Below, piece by piece: positions 1 through 7,879 of a stretch of 36,514 bases of DNA (the first letter of the stretch is position 1; every line of letters starts with the position of its first letter). The DNA lies in the NCBI RefSeq assembly GCF_000621205.1, contig NZ_KK211231.1, positions 180,033 to 216,546 of the forward strand. Direction: 5' to 3'. The position numbers and the translations under genes were made by a program. Origin of the DNA: Halotalea alkalilenta DSM 17697 (GTDB lineage: Bacteria > Pseudomonadota > Gammaproteobacteria > Pseudomonadales > Halomonadaceae). The notes under the pieces were generated by a model that was not told where the DNA came from, searched no databases, and worked only from the letters and a program-made list of their open reading frames with translations.

Positions 1-167
1 TTGCCGAGTGGATGCGCGACCTTGGCGCGGACGGCGCCGCTCGGGACGAACGGTGTATCCGTCCGTTCGTGGTGAGCCGGGCCTCCGCCGACTTGAGCAA
101 TCTTGCAAGACATCAAGGAGGCCCGTGTCGAACCACGGCCTCATCGCCGCCGCTCGGGATGGCCGGG
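1..167. other. Window edge, no gene assigned
   Basis: No gene can be supported here. A plus-strand frame is open from the window edge to a stop near 191, so the tail of a gene converging on the wsp operon is possible but unproven. An inverted repeat with 8-bp arms (46-53 and 63-70, 9-base loop) lies about 100 bases beyond the stop of the last wsp-type gene. It has no following T-run, so it is a weak candidate for an end-of-operon structure. Confidence 0.3.
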
Positions 168-1037
168 TCATGGGACGGTGAAAGCTGCTAACGATCCGTC
201 GTGAAGGTCTCGAACCATCTCATCGATACAGGCATCCGTCGTACAACGCCGACTGCTCGAGGCGATCTCGAGTCGTATGCCAAGCCGCGCCAGCACTGCG
301 CAGAGGAGGAGATCGCGCTTGCAGCGCTCGCTGAGCAGCGCCAGCATGCCAGGCGTTGTGCCGGGCACGAGTACGAGCATGCTCATCCTGCCTGGGCCGA
401 TGAGCAGATCGTGGCAGCTCGCTGCGGTGTTCTCGGCCAGCAGGCGGAAGATCCTGCGGGACAGTGCCCGGAGGGGCTGCCATCGCGCATCCGCCCGAGC
501 TTCCAACCTCACCGCCAGCAGCCCGATCGGCCGCTCCCGCCAGTGCGGATCGGCCTTGATCCGCGCCAGTGCTCCGCTCGCTTCGAAGACCCGGGGCAGT
601 GATATCTCCGCGAGCAACGCGTCGCGCTGCAAGCGGGTTCGCTGCGCCTTGGCGTGATAGCGCAGCCGGGCGACCAGCTCGAAGGGATCGGGCAGCTTGA
701 TCAGGTAGTCATCGGCACCGGCTTTGAAGGCTGCCCGCCGGACGGCGACGCCGTCCTCGGCCGATAGCATCACGATCGGTGTATGCGCCAGGCGCTCGTC
801 GCTTGCGTAGGCGGTGACCAGCTCGATGCCATCGATGCCCGGCAGTTGGAGATCCTGCAGAATCACGTCGGGCGCCCAGGCCTGCGCCACCTCTAAGGCC
901 CGCTCGCCATCGAGGCAGTGTCGCAGCTCGAAGCCGCCGCCTTCGCCCAGCCAGTGTCCGAGCGCTTCGCCGACGATCGGCTGGTCGTCGACCAGCAGCA
1001 CGCGGTAGGGACATTCACGCTGATCCCGCTCGCTCAA
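168..1037 (-). CDS. WspR-like response regulator with degenerate GGDEF domain
   Basis: The receiver domain is intact and clearly of WspR type. From a TTG start, the acidic pair is D17-D18, the phospho-acceptor is D62 in VILQDL, with S92 and K114 in the WspR-like stretch KLPDPFELVARLRYH. The second half (about 140-289) aligns by eye with the WspR GGDEF domain: LVLVPGTTPG matches the WspR segment just after its GGEEF motif. At the motif position, however, this protein reads GPGRMSM (214-220), and the LTGLxNRR entry motif is also gone. Diguanylate cyclase activity is therefore unlikely; protein binding or a purely regulatory role is inferred. The TTG start forms a TTGA overlap with the upstream stop and has GGAG about 8 bases ahead. 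An ATG at 1076 is the alternative. Confidence 0.85.
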   Translation of the reverse strand: MSERDQRECPYRVLLVDDQPIVGEALGHWLGEGGGFELRHCLDGERALEVAQAWAPDVILQDLQLPGIDGIELVTAYASDERLAHTPIVMLSAEDGVAVRRAAFKAGADDYLIKLPDPFELVARLRYHAKAQRTRLQRDALLAEISLPRVFEASGALARIKADPHWRERPIGLLAVRLEARADARWQPLRALSRRIFRLLAENTAASCHDLLIGPGRMSMLVLVPGTTPGMLALLSERCKRDLLLCAVLARLGIRLEIASSSRRCTTDACIDEMVRDLHDGSLAAFTVP

Positions 1038-1783
1038 TGGCCGTGCTCCGTATCCAGGCCATCGAGCAACGAGCATACCGACTCGATCTCCTCGATGAGC
1101 CGCTGCAAGTCACGCCGCGATCGGTCGTCATCGCCCGCCGACAAGGCGCCCTCGAGCTCGCTGCAGCGCTCGATCAGCACTCCCAGGCCGAGGAACTGCG
1201 GACCACCGCCACGCAGTCGATGCAGGGCCCTGCGCACCCGCTGGCAATCACCCTGCGACAATGCCGTCTCGAGGCTTGCGAGATCGCGCCGGAGGTTGTC
1301 GCGAAGCGATGAAAAAAGTTCAGCGCGCCGCGCGGCGTTGCTCAGCCCGAAACGCGCCAAGGCGGCGGCGTCGATCGAGACCTGCGACCGGCTCGGCGCC
1401 TGCGCCTGCCTCCCGGCGAGCAGCGCGCGCAGCTGCCCAGCGGGCACAGGCTCCGGTAGCCAGTGATCGATCCCGTGACCGAGGGGTCCGTCGGCCCGAC
1501 GGCCGGGTTCGAACAAGGCGATCAGCATGCACCGCTCGTTTCGGTGACGCTCGCGGCCGCGCAATATCCAGGCGAGCATCGCGACCTCGCGCCGATCGAA
1601 GGCGGCACCGACGATCAGCGCCTGCCACGACAGCGAGGATTCACGGGCAAGCCCGGTAATCCCTTCACGCTCATCCACCTCGTAGCCCCAACCCGACAGC
1701 AGCTCACCCAACAGCCGGCGAGGAAGCGAGCGAGGCTCGAGCACGCAGATGCGGCCTCGCGCTTTCGCAGTGGGTACATGCAT
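1034..1783 (-). CDS. Pseudo-receiver and HPt domain protein
   Basis: A 249-residue protein. The N-terminal ~120 residues fold-match a receiver (ICVLEPRSLPRRLLGELLS opening) but lack the phospho-acceptor Asp at the expected place (LIVGAAFD), and the conserved Lys region reads LPEPV. The C-terminal ~110 residues are a histidine phosphotransfer domain with the active-site motif HRLRGG, His188, and a following ERCSELE helix like the HPt ends of BvgS/EvgS-type sensors. The protein lies directly downstream of a BvgA/EvgA-like regulator. The likely role is to carry phosphate from the WspE receiver to that regulator; this is inference. A strong AGGAG site sits 6 bases before the ATG. No homologue is found in the classic wsp operon. 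Confidence 0.8.
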   Translation of the reverse strand: MHVPTAKARGRICVLEPRSLPRRLLGELLSGWGYEVDEREGITGLARESSLSWQALIVGAAFDRREVAMLAWILRGRERHRNERCMLIALFEPGRRADGPLGHGIDHWLPEPVPAGQLRALLAGRQAQAPSRSQVSIDAAALARFGLSNAARRAELFSSLRDNLRRDLASLETALSQGDCQRVRRALHRLRGGGPQFLGLGVLIERCSELEGALSAGDDDRSRRDLQRLIEEIESVCSLLDGLDTEHGH

Positions 1784-1819
1784 GCGAACTCCTTGATATC
1801 CGAATACCGCGCGCGCAGC

Positions 1820-2428
1820 TCAACCCCGGCGAATCATGTCCTCGATTTCCATCACGCTGGAGACGCCAAGCTTCTGGAAGATATTTACCTTGTAGGTGCT
1901 CACGGTCTTCTCACTGAGAAACAGCTGGCCGGCAATCTCCTTATTGCGCATTCCCTTGCGCAGCATCGACAGCACCACCTGCTCACGGGCGGAAAGCTGC
2001 GACAGGTTCTCGAGCCCGATACAGCCCTGATCGAGCTTGGGAAAGACTTTGACGCCGGAAACGATCTCGAGCACGGCCTCGCGGATCACATCCAGCGTGC
2101 TGTTCTTGCTGAGGAATCCACGCGCGCCGAGCTGCTCCACCCAAGGGGCGTAGATATTCTCCTCGAGGCATGAAATCACCAGCACTTTCAGCTCCTCGAT
2201 GCGCGAGCGTTCGAGCCGGCGGAGGAACTCCAGCCCGCTGAACTGCTCCATGTCGAGGTCGAGGATGACGAAAGAGATCCTGTTCTCCTGGCAGAGCTGC
2301 AGCGCCTGGCGGCCATCATGGGCCTCGATCACCCGGTCGAAGCCGATGTCCTGCAGCACGCCGCGCATCGCCAATAGCACCACAGGGTGATCATCGACCA
2401 CCATCGCCGTCCGTTTAGTTGAGTTCAT
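1820..2428 (-). CDS. LuxR/NarL-family response regulator, BvgA/EvgA-like
   Basis: A 202-residue DNA-binding response regulator. The receiver has acidic residues VVDDHP near 11-16 and the phospho-acceptor Asp57 in VILDLDM. A LuxR-type helix-turn-helix lies at about 140-200 (LSAREQVVLSML, NKEIAGQLFLSEKTVSTYK, QKLGVSS), closest in style to BvgA/EvgA. The ATG at 2428 is chosen because a GGAGG-rich tract precedes it and the residues before it are not receiver-like. It overlaps the 3' end of the wspF-like gene by 14 bases, so translation is probably coupled. It supplies a transcriptional output that the canonical wsp operon does not have. Confidence 0.88.
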   Translation of the reverse strand: MNSTKRTAMVVDDHPVVLLAMRGVLQDIGFDRVIEAHDGRQALQLCQENRISFVILDLDMEQFSGLEFLRRLERSRIEELKVLVISCLEENIYAPWVEQLGARGFLSKNSTLDVIREAVLEIVSGVKVFPKLDQGCIGLENLSQLSAREQVVLSMLRKGMRNKEIAGQLFLSEKTVSTYKVNIFQKLGVSSVMEIEDMIRRG

Positions 2429-3461
2429 GCGTTCCCCCTCCTCCCCCCGGGCCTGCAGCGCTCCCGTCATCGTTGCTTCGATGTTTCAGAGCCACCAGTT
2501 CGCGCAGCCGCGCGGCGATGGAGCCGAGCGGGCGAATCTCGTCCGCCGCATCCAGCTCGACCGCCGCCTTGGGCATGCCATAGACCACACTGGTGACTTG
2601 GTCCTGGGCAATGGTCGTGAAGCCACGCTGGCGCAGCGCCAGCATGCCGCGGGCGCCATCGTAGCCCATCCCGGTCAGCAGCACGCCGGCGGCATCGCCA
2701 CGCCAGTGCCGCGCCACACTGTGAAACAAAACGTCTATCGATGGCCGGTACAGATCCTGTTCGGCGACCTTGCGGTAGCGCAGCCGCAGCTCCTCGTCCA
2801 TCGACAGGTGCTGGTGCGACTGCGCGAGCAGGACCACGCCGGGGCGCAGTGACTCGCCCTCGCGGGCGAGCCGCAGCGGCATCGCCGACGCCTTGGCCAG
2901 CCACTGGGCCAAATACCGGGATTGCGACGCTTGGTAATGCAGCGCCAGCACCACTGCGGCGGGAAAATCCGCCGGCAGCTCCGCCAACAGCCGCGCCATC
3001 GCCACCGGCCCGCCAGCGGAGCCGCCGAGCAGCACCAGCGGAGGCGATGCAGCCGCTTCGCTTGGCCTGCGGGAAACTCGGCTCGGCTTGTGGGAGACAT
3101 GGATGTGGCGAAGGCGGCGCAGCAGGTCTTCGGCGCACTGGCGCATGTCCGGCTGCACCGGTACATGCAGCGCGCTCACCGCGCCCTTGGCGATGGCCTT
3201 GCACAGCTTCGCCTCGGCGAAGACGCCGAAGCTGACCGCCACCACCCGGCAGCCGCTGCGCTCGATCAGCTGGTCGAGTTCGTCTTCGCTGACGCCACAC
3301 ACATCGGCGACCAGCAGTTCGGGAGGGAGGCGCTGGCAACGAGCGAGGGCACAGGAGACGCGACGCTCTCGCCAATCGATCACCACCTGCTGCGTCGGTG
3401 CGAGCGCCTGATCGACGAAGGAGCGGAAGTCGTCACAGCCACCGACCAGACCGATATGCAC
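2415..3461 (-). CDS. wspF: CheB/WspF-type chemoreceptor glutamate methylesterase
   Basis: Removes methyl groups from the WspA receptor and so resets the array. The methylesterase domain (about 140-330) keeps its triad: Ser148 in GGSAGG, His175 in LALHYQ and Asp268 in TGMGYDG. The N-terminal receiver is eroded: the usual acidic pair is replaced by GGCDD, and the conserved Lys is absent, though an Asp in LLVADV (about residue 53) remains. Control by phosphorylation may therefore be weak or lost. The GTG start 1 base after the wspE stop is chosen because GGGAGG lies 8 bases ahead and VHIGLVGG begins the receiver fold. 348 residues, normal for WspF. Confidence 0.88.
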   Translation of the reverse strand: MHIGLVGGCDDFRSFVDQALAPTQQVVIDWRERRVSCALARCQRLPPELLVADVCGVSEDELDQLIERSGCRVVAVSFGVFAEAKLCKAIAKGAVSALHVPVQPDMRQCAEDLLRRLRHIHVSHKPSRVSRRPSEAAASPPLVLLGGSAGGPVAMARLLAELPADFPAAVVLALHYQASQSRYLAQWLAKASAMPLRLAREGESLRPGVVLLAQSHQHLSMDEELRLRYRKVAEQDLYRPSIDVLFHSVARHWRGDAAGVLLTGMGYDGARGMLALRQRGFTTIAQDQVTSVVYGMPKAAVELDAADEIRPLGSIAARLRELVALKHRSNDDGSAAGPGGGGGTHELN

Positions 3462-3462
3462 T

Positions 3463-5658
3463 TCACTGCCCTCCCAACAGCATGGCCACCGCCTCGAGCA
3501 GCGTATCGTCATGGAACGCAGGCTTGGCCAGGTAGTAGTCCGCTCCCGCCTCGAGCCCGCGCAGCCGGTCGGCCTCCTCGTTCTTGTACGAGACCACCAT
3601 GATCGGCAGGCTCGCCAGACGCTCGCAGGCTCGCACCCGCCCCATCAGTTCGATGCCATCCATCCTCGGCATATCGAGATCGGTGATCAGCAGGTCGAAG
3701 CGGCCCTTTTCCAGCGCTTGCCAGCCGACCAGCCCATCCTCGGCGACCGATACGCCATACCCCCGGCTGATCAGCAGCTTGCGCAGCAGTTCGCGCACGG
3801 TCAGCGAGTCATCGACCACCAGCACCCGCTTGCTCGCAGGCCGCTCGTCGCCGGCGTCGACATCCAGTGCGAACGGGCTGGCAGCATCCGACTGGCCGAG
3901 CTGGCGCACCAGCTCGGCCTGCATTTCATCGGCGTCGAGGATCAGCACCAGGCCGCCATCGTCACGCTGGGCACCGGCGACCACGCAGTGCACCTTGCCC
4001 AGCCGCGGATCGAGCGGCATCGCCACCAGGGTACGCTCCCCCAGGATGCGCTCGACCAGCACGCCGAACACGCCCTTGCCGTTGCGCATCACGATCACGA
4101 TGCACTCCTCGCTCAGCGCAGGCTCGGGGAGCTGTAGCACGCGATGGATCGAGGCCAGCGGAACCAGCTCATCGTCGAGCCAGAAATGCGCGCGGCCCTC
4201 GAGCTGGATCATCGCCCGCAGGTCCAGCGTCCTGACACAGTCGATCTGCATCAACGGCAAGGCGTAGCTCTCGCCGAGAATCTCCAGCAGCAGGCTCTTG
4301 GTCAGCGACAGGCTCAGCGGCAGCCGAAGGATGAACCGGCAGCCCTGGCCGCAGCGCTGGCGCAGCTCCAGCCTGCCGCGAATGCGCTCTACCCCCTGGC
4401 GCACCACATCGAGCCCGACACCGCGTCCGGACACATCATTGACCGCATCGCGCAGGCTGAATCCCGGAGTGAACAGGTACTCGACCAGCGCGGCCTCATC
4501 GAGCCCGGCGAGGGCGCCGCCGTCGGCCAGCCCCAGTGCCTCGACCCGCTCGCGCAGCCGCTCGAGGTCGAGACCGGCGCCATCGTCCTCGACCTCGACC
4601 AGCAGCTGGCCGGCGTGGTGCCTGACCCTGACCTGCAGCCTGCCGATCTCAGGCTTGCCGCATTCGAGCCGCCGTGATGGCGCCTCGATGCCGTGGTCGA
4701 GCGCGTTACGCAACAGCTGCACCATCGGCGCCTCGAGCCGCTCCAGCACGTTGCGATCGACCAGGGTGCTCTCGCCCTCCACGATGAGCTCGACCCGCTT
4801 GCCGAGCTGGCGCGCCAGGTCACGCACCATCCTCGCCATCGGCCGGGTCAGGTCCGCCACCGGGCGCATCCGTGCCACGAGAGTGGCTTCATAGAGCGAG
4901 TGCACCTGCTGCTGCGTCCCCCACACCAGCTCGTCGAGCTCGCCAAGCATCGCTTCGCGCTGCTGGTTCTGGGAGATCAATTGCTCGAACAGGCGCATCA
5001 GGGCCTTGCGATCGTTACCGCCAAGACGCTCGCCGAGCGCCTCGATCCGCGGCACCAGCCGATCACGGCGAAGCTCCACTCGCCGCGCCCTTTGGACCAA
5101 TGACGCCAAGCGCTGGGTCTCGACCAGCGCCTGACTGGCCTGCTCCTGCATATCGTCGAGACGATCGACGGCGATGCGGATGTAGCGCTCCAGCTCGGCG
5201 ATGCTCTCAGCCGAGGCGGGCGGCGCCTCGGCCAGCGGAGCGGGCTCGGCGGCCGGAGCAGCCGACACGCGCTGCGCCAAGGCGTGGTTGCCGAGCTGGG
5301 CGCACACCCGTGCGAGCTCCTCACCATCGACCTCCGCGCCCGGCACGGCGAGGCGCTTCATCAGGTCCAGCGCCCTGAGCAGCAGGTCGATACGACCTGC
5401 ACCGAGCGGTACCGCCTGCCCTTGCGCGGCGACCAGGACCTCTTCGATCGCATGCGCGAGCTCGACGCAGGGCGTGTAGCCGACGATGCGCGCGGCCCCT
5501 TTCAATGCATGGGCGCAGCGCATGCACTCGGCGAGCTGGCTGTCATCGGCTCGGTGCTCATAGGCGATCAACCCGTCGCTGATCGCCTGCAGTTGCACCT
5601 GCGCCTCGAGTTGGAACAGCTCCATCAGCGTCTCGTCGTGCGACTGCTCTCCATTCAT
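3463..5658 (-). CDS. wspE: WspE-type hybrid CheA histidine kinase with C-terminal receiver
   Basis: Central kinase of the chemosensory array, 731 residues. Domains in order: HPt with His50 in AHALKGAAR; dimerisation region around 200-260; ATPase domain with N box LLRNALDHGIE, G1 box EDDGAGLD and G2 box GRGVGLDVV; CheW-like coupling domain; and a C-terminal receiver (about 600-730) with VLVVDDS, the phospho-acceptor in LLITDLDMP and the conserved Lys in YLAKP. The start overlaps the wspD stop as ATGA. The attached receiver is a plausible phosphate donor for the separate HPt protein downstream in the operon. Confidence 0.93.
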   Translation of the reverse strand: MNGEQSHDETLMELFQLEAQVQLQAISDGLIAYEHRADDSQLAECMRCAHALKGAARIVGYTPCVELAHAIEEVLVAAQGQAVPLGAGRIDLLLRALDLMKRLAVPGAEVDGEELARVCAQLGNHALAQRVSAAPAAEPAPLAEAPPASAESIAELERYIRIAVDRLDDMQEQASQALVETQRLASLVQRARRVELRRDRLVPRIEALGERLGGNDRKALMRLFEQLISQNQQREAMLGELDELVWGTQQQVHSLYEATLVARMRPVADLTRPMARMVRDLARQLGKRVELIVEGESTLVDRNVLERLEAPMVQLLRNALDHGIEAPSRRLECGKPEIGRLQVRVRHHAGQLLVEVEDDGAGLDLERLRERVEALGLADGGALAGLDEAALVEYLFTPGFSLRDAVNDVSGRGVGLDVVRQGVERIRGRLELRQRCGQGCRFILRLPLSLSLTKSLLLEILGESYALPLMQIDCVRTLDLRAMIQLEGRAHFWLDDELVPLASIHRVLQLPEPALSEECIVIVMRNGKGVFGVLVERILGERTLVAMPLDPRLGKVHCVVAGAQRDDGGLVLILDADEMQAELVRQLGQSDAASPFALDVDAGDERPASKRVLVVDDSLTVRELLRKLLISRGYGVSVAEDGLVGWQALEKGRFDLLITDLDMPRMDGIELMGRVRACERLASLPIMVVSYKNEEADRLRGLEAGADYYLAKPAFHDDTLLEAVAMLLGGQ

Positions 5659-6170
5659 CGCAGCCGCTCCAGCAGCTCGGCCAGCAGGCGCTGGTGGTCG
5701 AGCAGAAAGACGTCGAGATCACGCCAGCGCCGGACGCTGCGCACGTAGCGGGTCATACCGCCGCCGACCGCGCCGAGCATGCCGTCGACCCCCTCGGTGA
5801 GATCGAAAATCCCCGCGACTTCGTCGACCATCATCACCAGCGGCCCGCCGTCGGCCGCGACGATCAGCGCCCGCTGGCACGAGCCGCCCCCGGATGGCGC
5901 CGAGCGGCTGGGGTGGACGTTGAACAACAGCGCCAATGAGAAGCAGGGCACCAGCTTGCCGCGCAGGTTGCTCACCCCGAGCAGGCAAGGGGAGCGTCGC
6001 CCCGGCAACGTGTGTATCCGCACACTCGCTGCGATCTCGAGCAGACAGCCGATATCCAAGGCGAAGCAAGCGCCTTCGACGTCGAACAGCAGCCATCCGC
6101 CCTGGCCGGCGCTGGTCGGCGCCGAGGCGCCGACCATGGATGAGAAAGTGGCATAGCGCTGGAAAGGCAT
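5655..6170 (-). CDS. wspD: WspD-type CheW coupling protein
   Basis: A 171-residue CheW-domain protein that links the receptor to the WspE kinase. Visible CheW features are LLFDVEGACFALDIG near the start of the domain, the segment LGVSNLRGKLVPCFSL and MVDEVAGIFDL. The ATG at 6170 lies 2 bases after the wspC stop and starts a sensible MPFQRY N-terminus. Upstream in-frame residues fall inside wspC and are not CheW-like. The gene position between wspC and wspE matches wspD in Pseudomonas. Confidence 0.88.
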   Translation of the reverse strand: MPFQRYATFSSMVGASAPTSAGQGGWLLFDVEGACFALDIGCLLEIAASVRIHTLPGRRSPCLLGVSNLRGKLVPCFSLALLFNVHPSRSAPSGGGSCQRALIVAADGGPLVMMVDEVAGIFDLTEGVDGMLGAVGGGMTRYVRSVRRWRDLDVFLLDHQRLLAELLERLR

Positions 6171-6172
6171 GG

Positions 6173-7405
6173 CTATCCCTGCGTTGAGGATTTCAGCTGC
6201 AACCGATAACGCAGCCGCGATGCCTGGGCATCGTCGCCTCGTGCCTCGCTCAGCGCCGCGAGCTGCATCAGCGCCTCTACGTGATCGGGGCACAGGTAGA
6301 GCGCCTTGCGGTAGTCATCCACCGCCCGGGATGCATCGCCGCACGCGTCGTGGATCAGCCCCTGCCAATAGTAGATCGAGGCATCGGGCCCGAGCCTGGA
6401 CTGCAGCTGGCGACACAGCGTCAGCGCCTCATCGAAGCAGCGCGCATTGGCCAGGCGCTCCACCCTGGCCAGTTCATGCTCGAGGCTGGGCGCCTTGGGC
6501 TGCACGCAACGCTTGGCCAGCGGCGCGCTGGCGTGTCGTTCGCTCGCCCGGCGCACCGCGGACTGCGGTCTTTCACGCCGGACGCCCGACGCGGAGCGAG
6601 ACGGCTCGGCGGACTGCGTGGAGGCTGCGAAAAACGCCGAGGATTGGGGCAGCGGCGCGGCTCGAAAGCCGCTGCGCAGCAGCAGGCAAGCCTCCGCAGG
6701 GGCCACGAACACCAGCCCGCCAGGGGCGCTCAGCTCGGTGAGCACCGCCAGCGCGCGGCTGCGCGCCTGGGCATCGAGATAAATCAGCAGGTTGCGGCAG
6801 AACACCACATCGTAGCTGCCGAGCACTTGCGAACAGGCAGGTTCGAGCAGGTTGCCCTGGAACAGGCGCACCTGCCGACGCACTCGCTCGGTGACCTGGG
6901 CGCCCTCCTCGGTGAAGAGGAAATGATGCTGGTGGGCCTTCACCGCGCTGTCGCGGAAGGCATGCGGGCCATAGCGCGCCTCTCTCGCCCGGCTCAGCGC
7001 CCGGTCGCTGACATCGACCGCATCGACCGAAAACTCGGCGGGCCCGAGCCCTGCGTCGAACAGGGTCATCACGATCGAGTAGGGCTCTTCTCCGCTTGCG
7101 CAGGGAAGGCTCAAAAGGCGCAAAGGCGCACCGCCGCGGCGTTCGAGCGCAACGCGACGCAGCGCCGAGAAGCTCTCCGCGTAGCGGTAGAACCAGGACT
7201 CGGAGACCACCACCGATTCGATCAACGCCTGGCACTCGGCATCGTCTTGCTCGAGCAGGGCCCAGTAGGCATCGATCGACGCCAACCCGTGCCAGCGCTG
7301 GCGCCGCTCGATGGCCATCGCCACCACCTTGGGCCCGACGGAGGCGATGTCCATGCCGATGCGGTGGCGAAAGAAGGCGTCGAATCTCGCATCCACCTCA
7401 CTCAT
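6173..7405 (-). CDS. wspC: WspC-type CheR methyltransferase with TPR tail
   Basis: Methylates glutamates of the WspA receptor using S-adenosylmethionine. The CheR catalytic domain (about 1-270) contains the SAM-binding motif LPCASGEEPYSI and the segment YDVVFCRNLLIY. After a low-complexity Arg/Ser-rich linker, about 100 C-terminal residues form TPR-like helices (CFDEALTLCRQL, YYWQGLIHDACGD, YRKALYLCPDHVEAL), as in WspC. 410 residues, close to the usual length. The ATG overlaps the wspB stop as ATGA. Confidence 0.9.
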   Translation of the reverse strand: MSEVDARFDAFFRHRIGMDIASVGPKVVAMAIERRQRWHGLASIDAYWALLEQDDAECQALIESVVVSESWFYRYAESFSALRRVALERRGGAPLRLLSLPCASGEEPYSIVMTLFDAGLGPAEFSVDAVDVSDRALSRAREARYGPHAFRDSAVKAHQHHFLFTEEGAQVTERVRRQVRLFQGNLLEPACSQVLGSYDVVFCRNLLIYLDAQARSRALAVLTELSAPGGLVFVAPAEACLLLRSGFRAAPLPQSSAFFAASTQSAEPSRSASGVRRERPQSAVRRASERHASAPLAKRCVQPKAPSLEHELARVERLANARCFDEALTLCRQLQSRLGPDASIYYWQGLIHDACGDASRAVDDYRKALYLCPDHVEALMQLAALSEARGDDAQASRLRYRLQLKSSTQG

Positions 7406-7869
7406 CGGGCCGCACCCTCTGCGATACCGGCGGCTATCGCGGCGGGCAGCAGGCAATGCGGCTCGAGCCAGTGGAGGAGCCCCGCTTCGGCGTCGATCAC
7501 CCGCCCGGAGAGGGCGCCGGTGATCGCTACCGATGCAAGCTCGTGGCAGCACGAGGTATCGAGCCGGATCAAGCCGCTGACGCCCTCGAGCATCAGCGCG
7601 ACCGGTACGTCCTGCGGTTCGACCACCACCAGCCGGGTATCGCGCCGAGGGTGAGATGCACGCCCCAGCAGGTGATCCGCGACATCGATCACCGGCACCA
7701 GTCGACCGCGATGGCTGAAGGTGCCGAGCAGCCACGGCGGCGCGCCGGGCAGACGGTCGAGCGGCGTATCCTGGGCGAGCACCTCGACCACCGCGCAGGC
7801 CTCCAGCAGGCACCGCTCGCGGTCGAGACTGAAACTGAGAAACAACTGCTCGGATCCGGCATCGCTCAT
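7402..7869 (-). CDS. wspB: WspB-type CheW coupling protein
   Basis: A 155-residue CheW-domain coupling protein. CheW-like stretches are FLSFSLDRERCLLEA, LLGTFSHRGRLVPVIDV and ALMLEGVSGLI. The ATG at 7869 is chosen because it lies 10 bases after the wspA stop with a GAGGTGG ribosome-binding site. The longer open frame upstream overlaps wspA and has no CheW character. A second CheW (wspD) follows wspC, the arrangement that defines wsp operons. Confidence 0.87.
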   Translation of the reverse strand: MSDAGSEQLFLSFSLDRERCLLEACAVVEVLAQDTPLDRLPGAPPWLLGTFSHRGRLVPVIDVADHLLGRASHPRRDTRLVVVEPQDVPVALMLEGVSGLIRLDTSCCHELASVAITGALSGRVIDAEAGLLHWLEPHCLLPAAIAAGIAEGAAR

Positions 7870-7879
7870 TGCGCCCACC

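Noticed and set aside
3511-4137. A 208-residue plus-strand open frame opposite wspE.
   Set aside because: It lies fully antisense to a well-supported kinase gene, has low-complexity His/Arg/Gln content and no start signal. It is a shadow of GC-rich codon usage.
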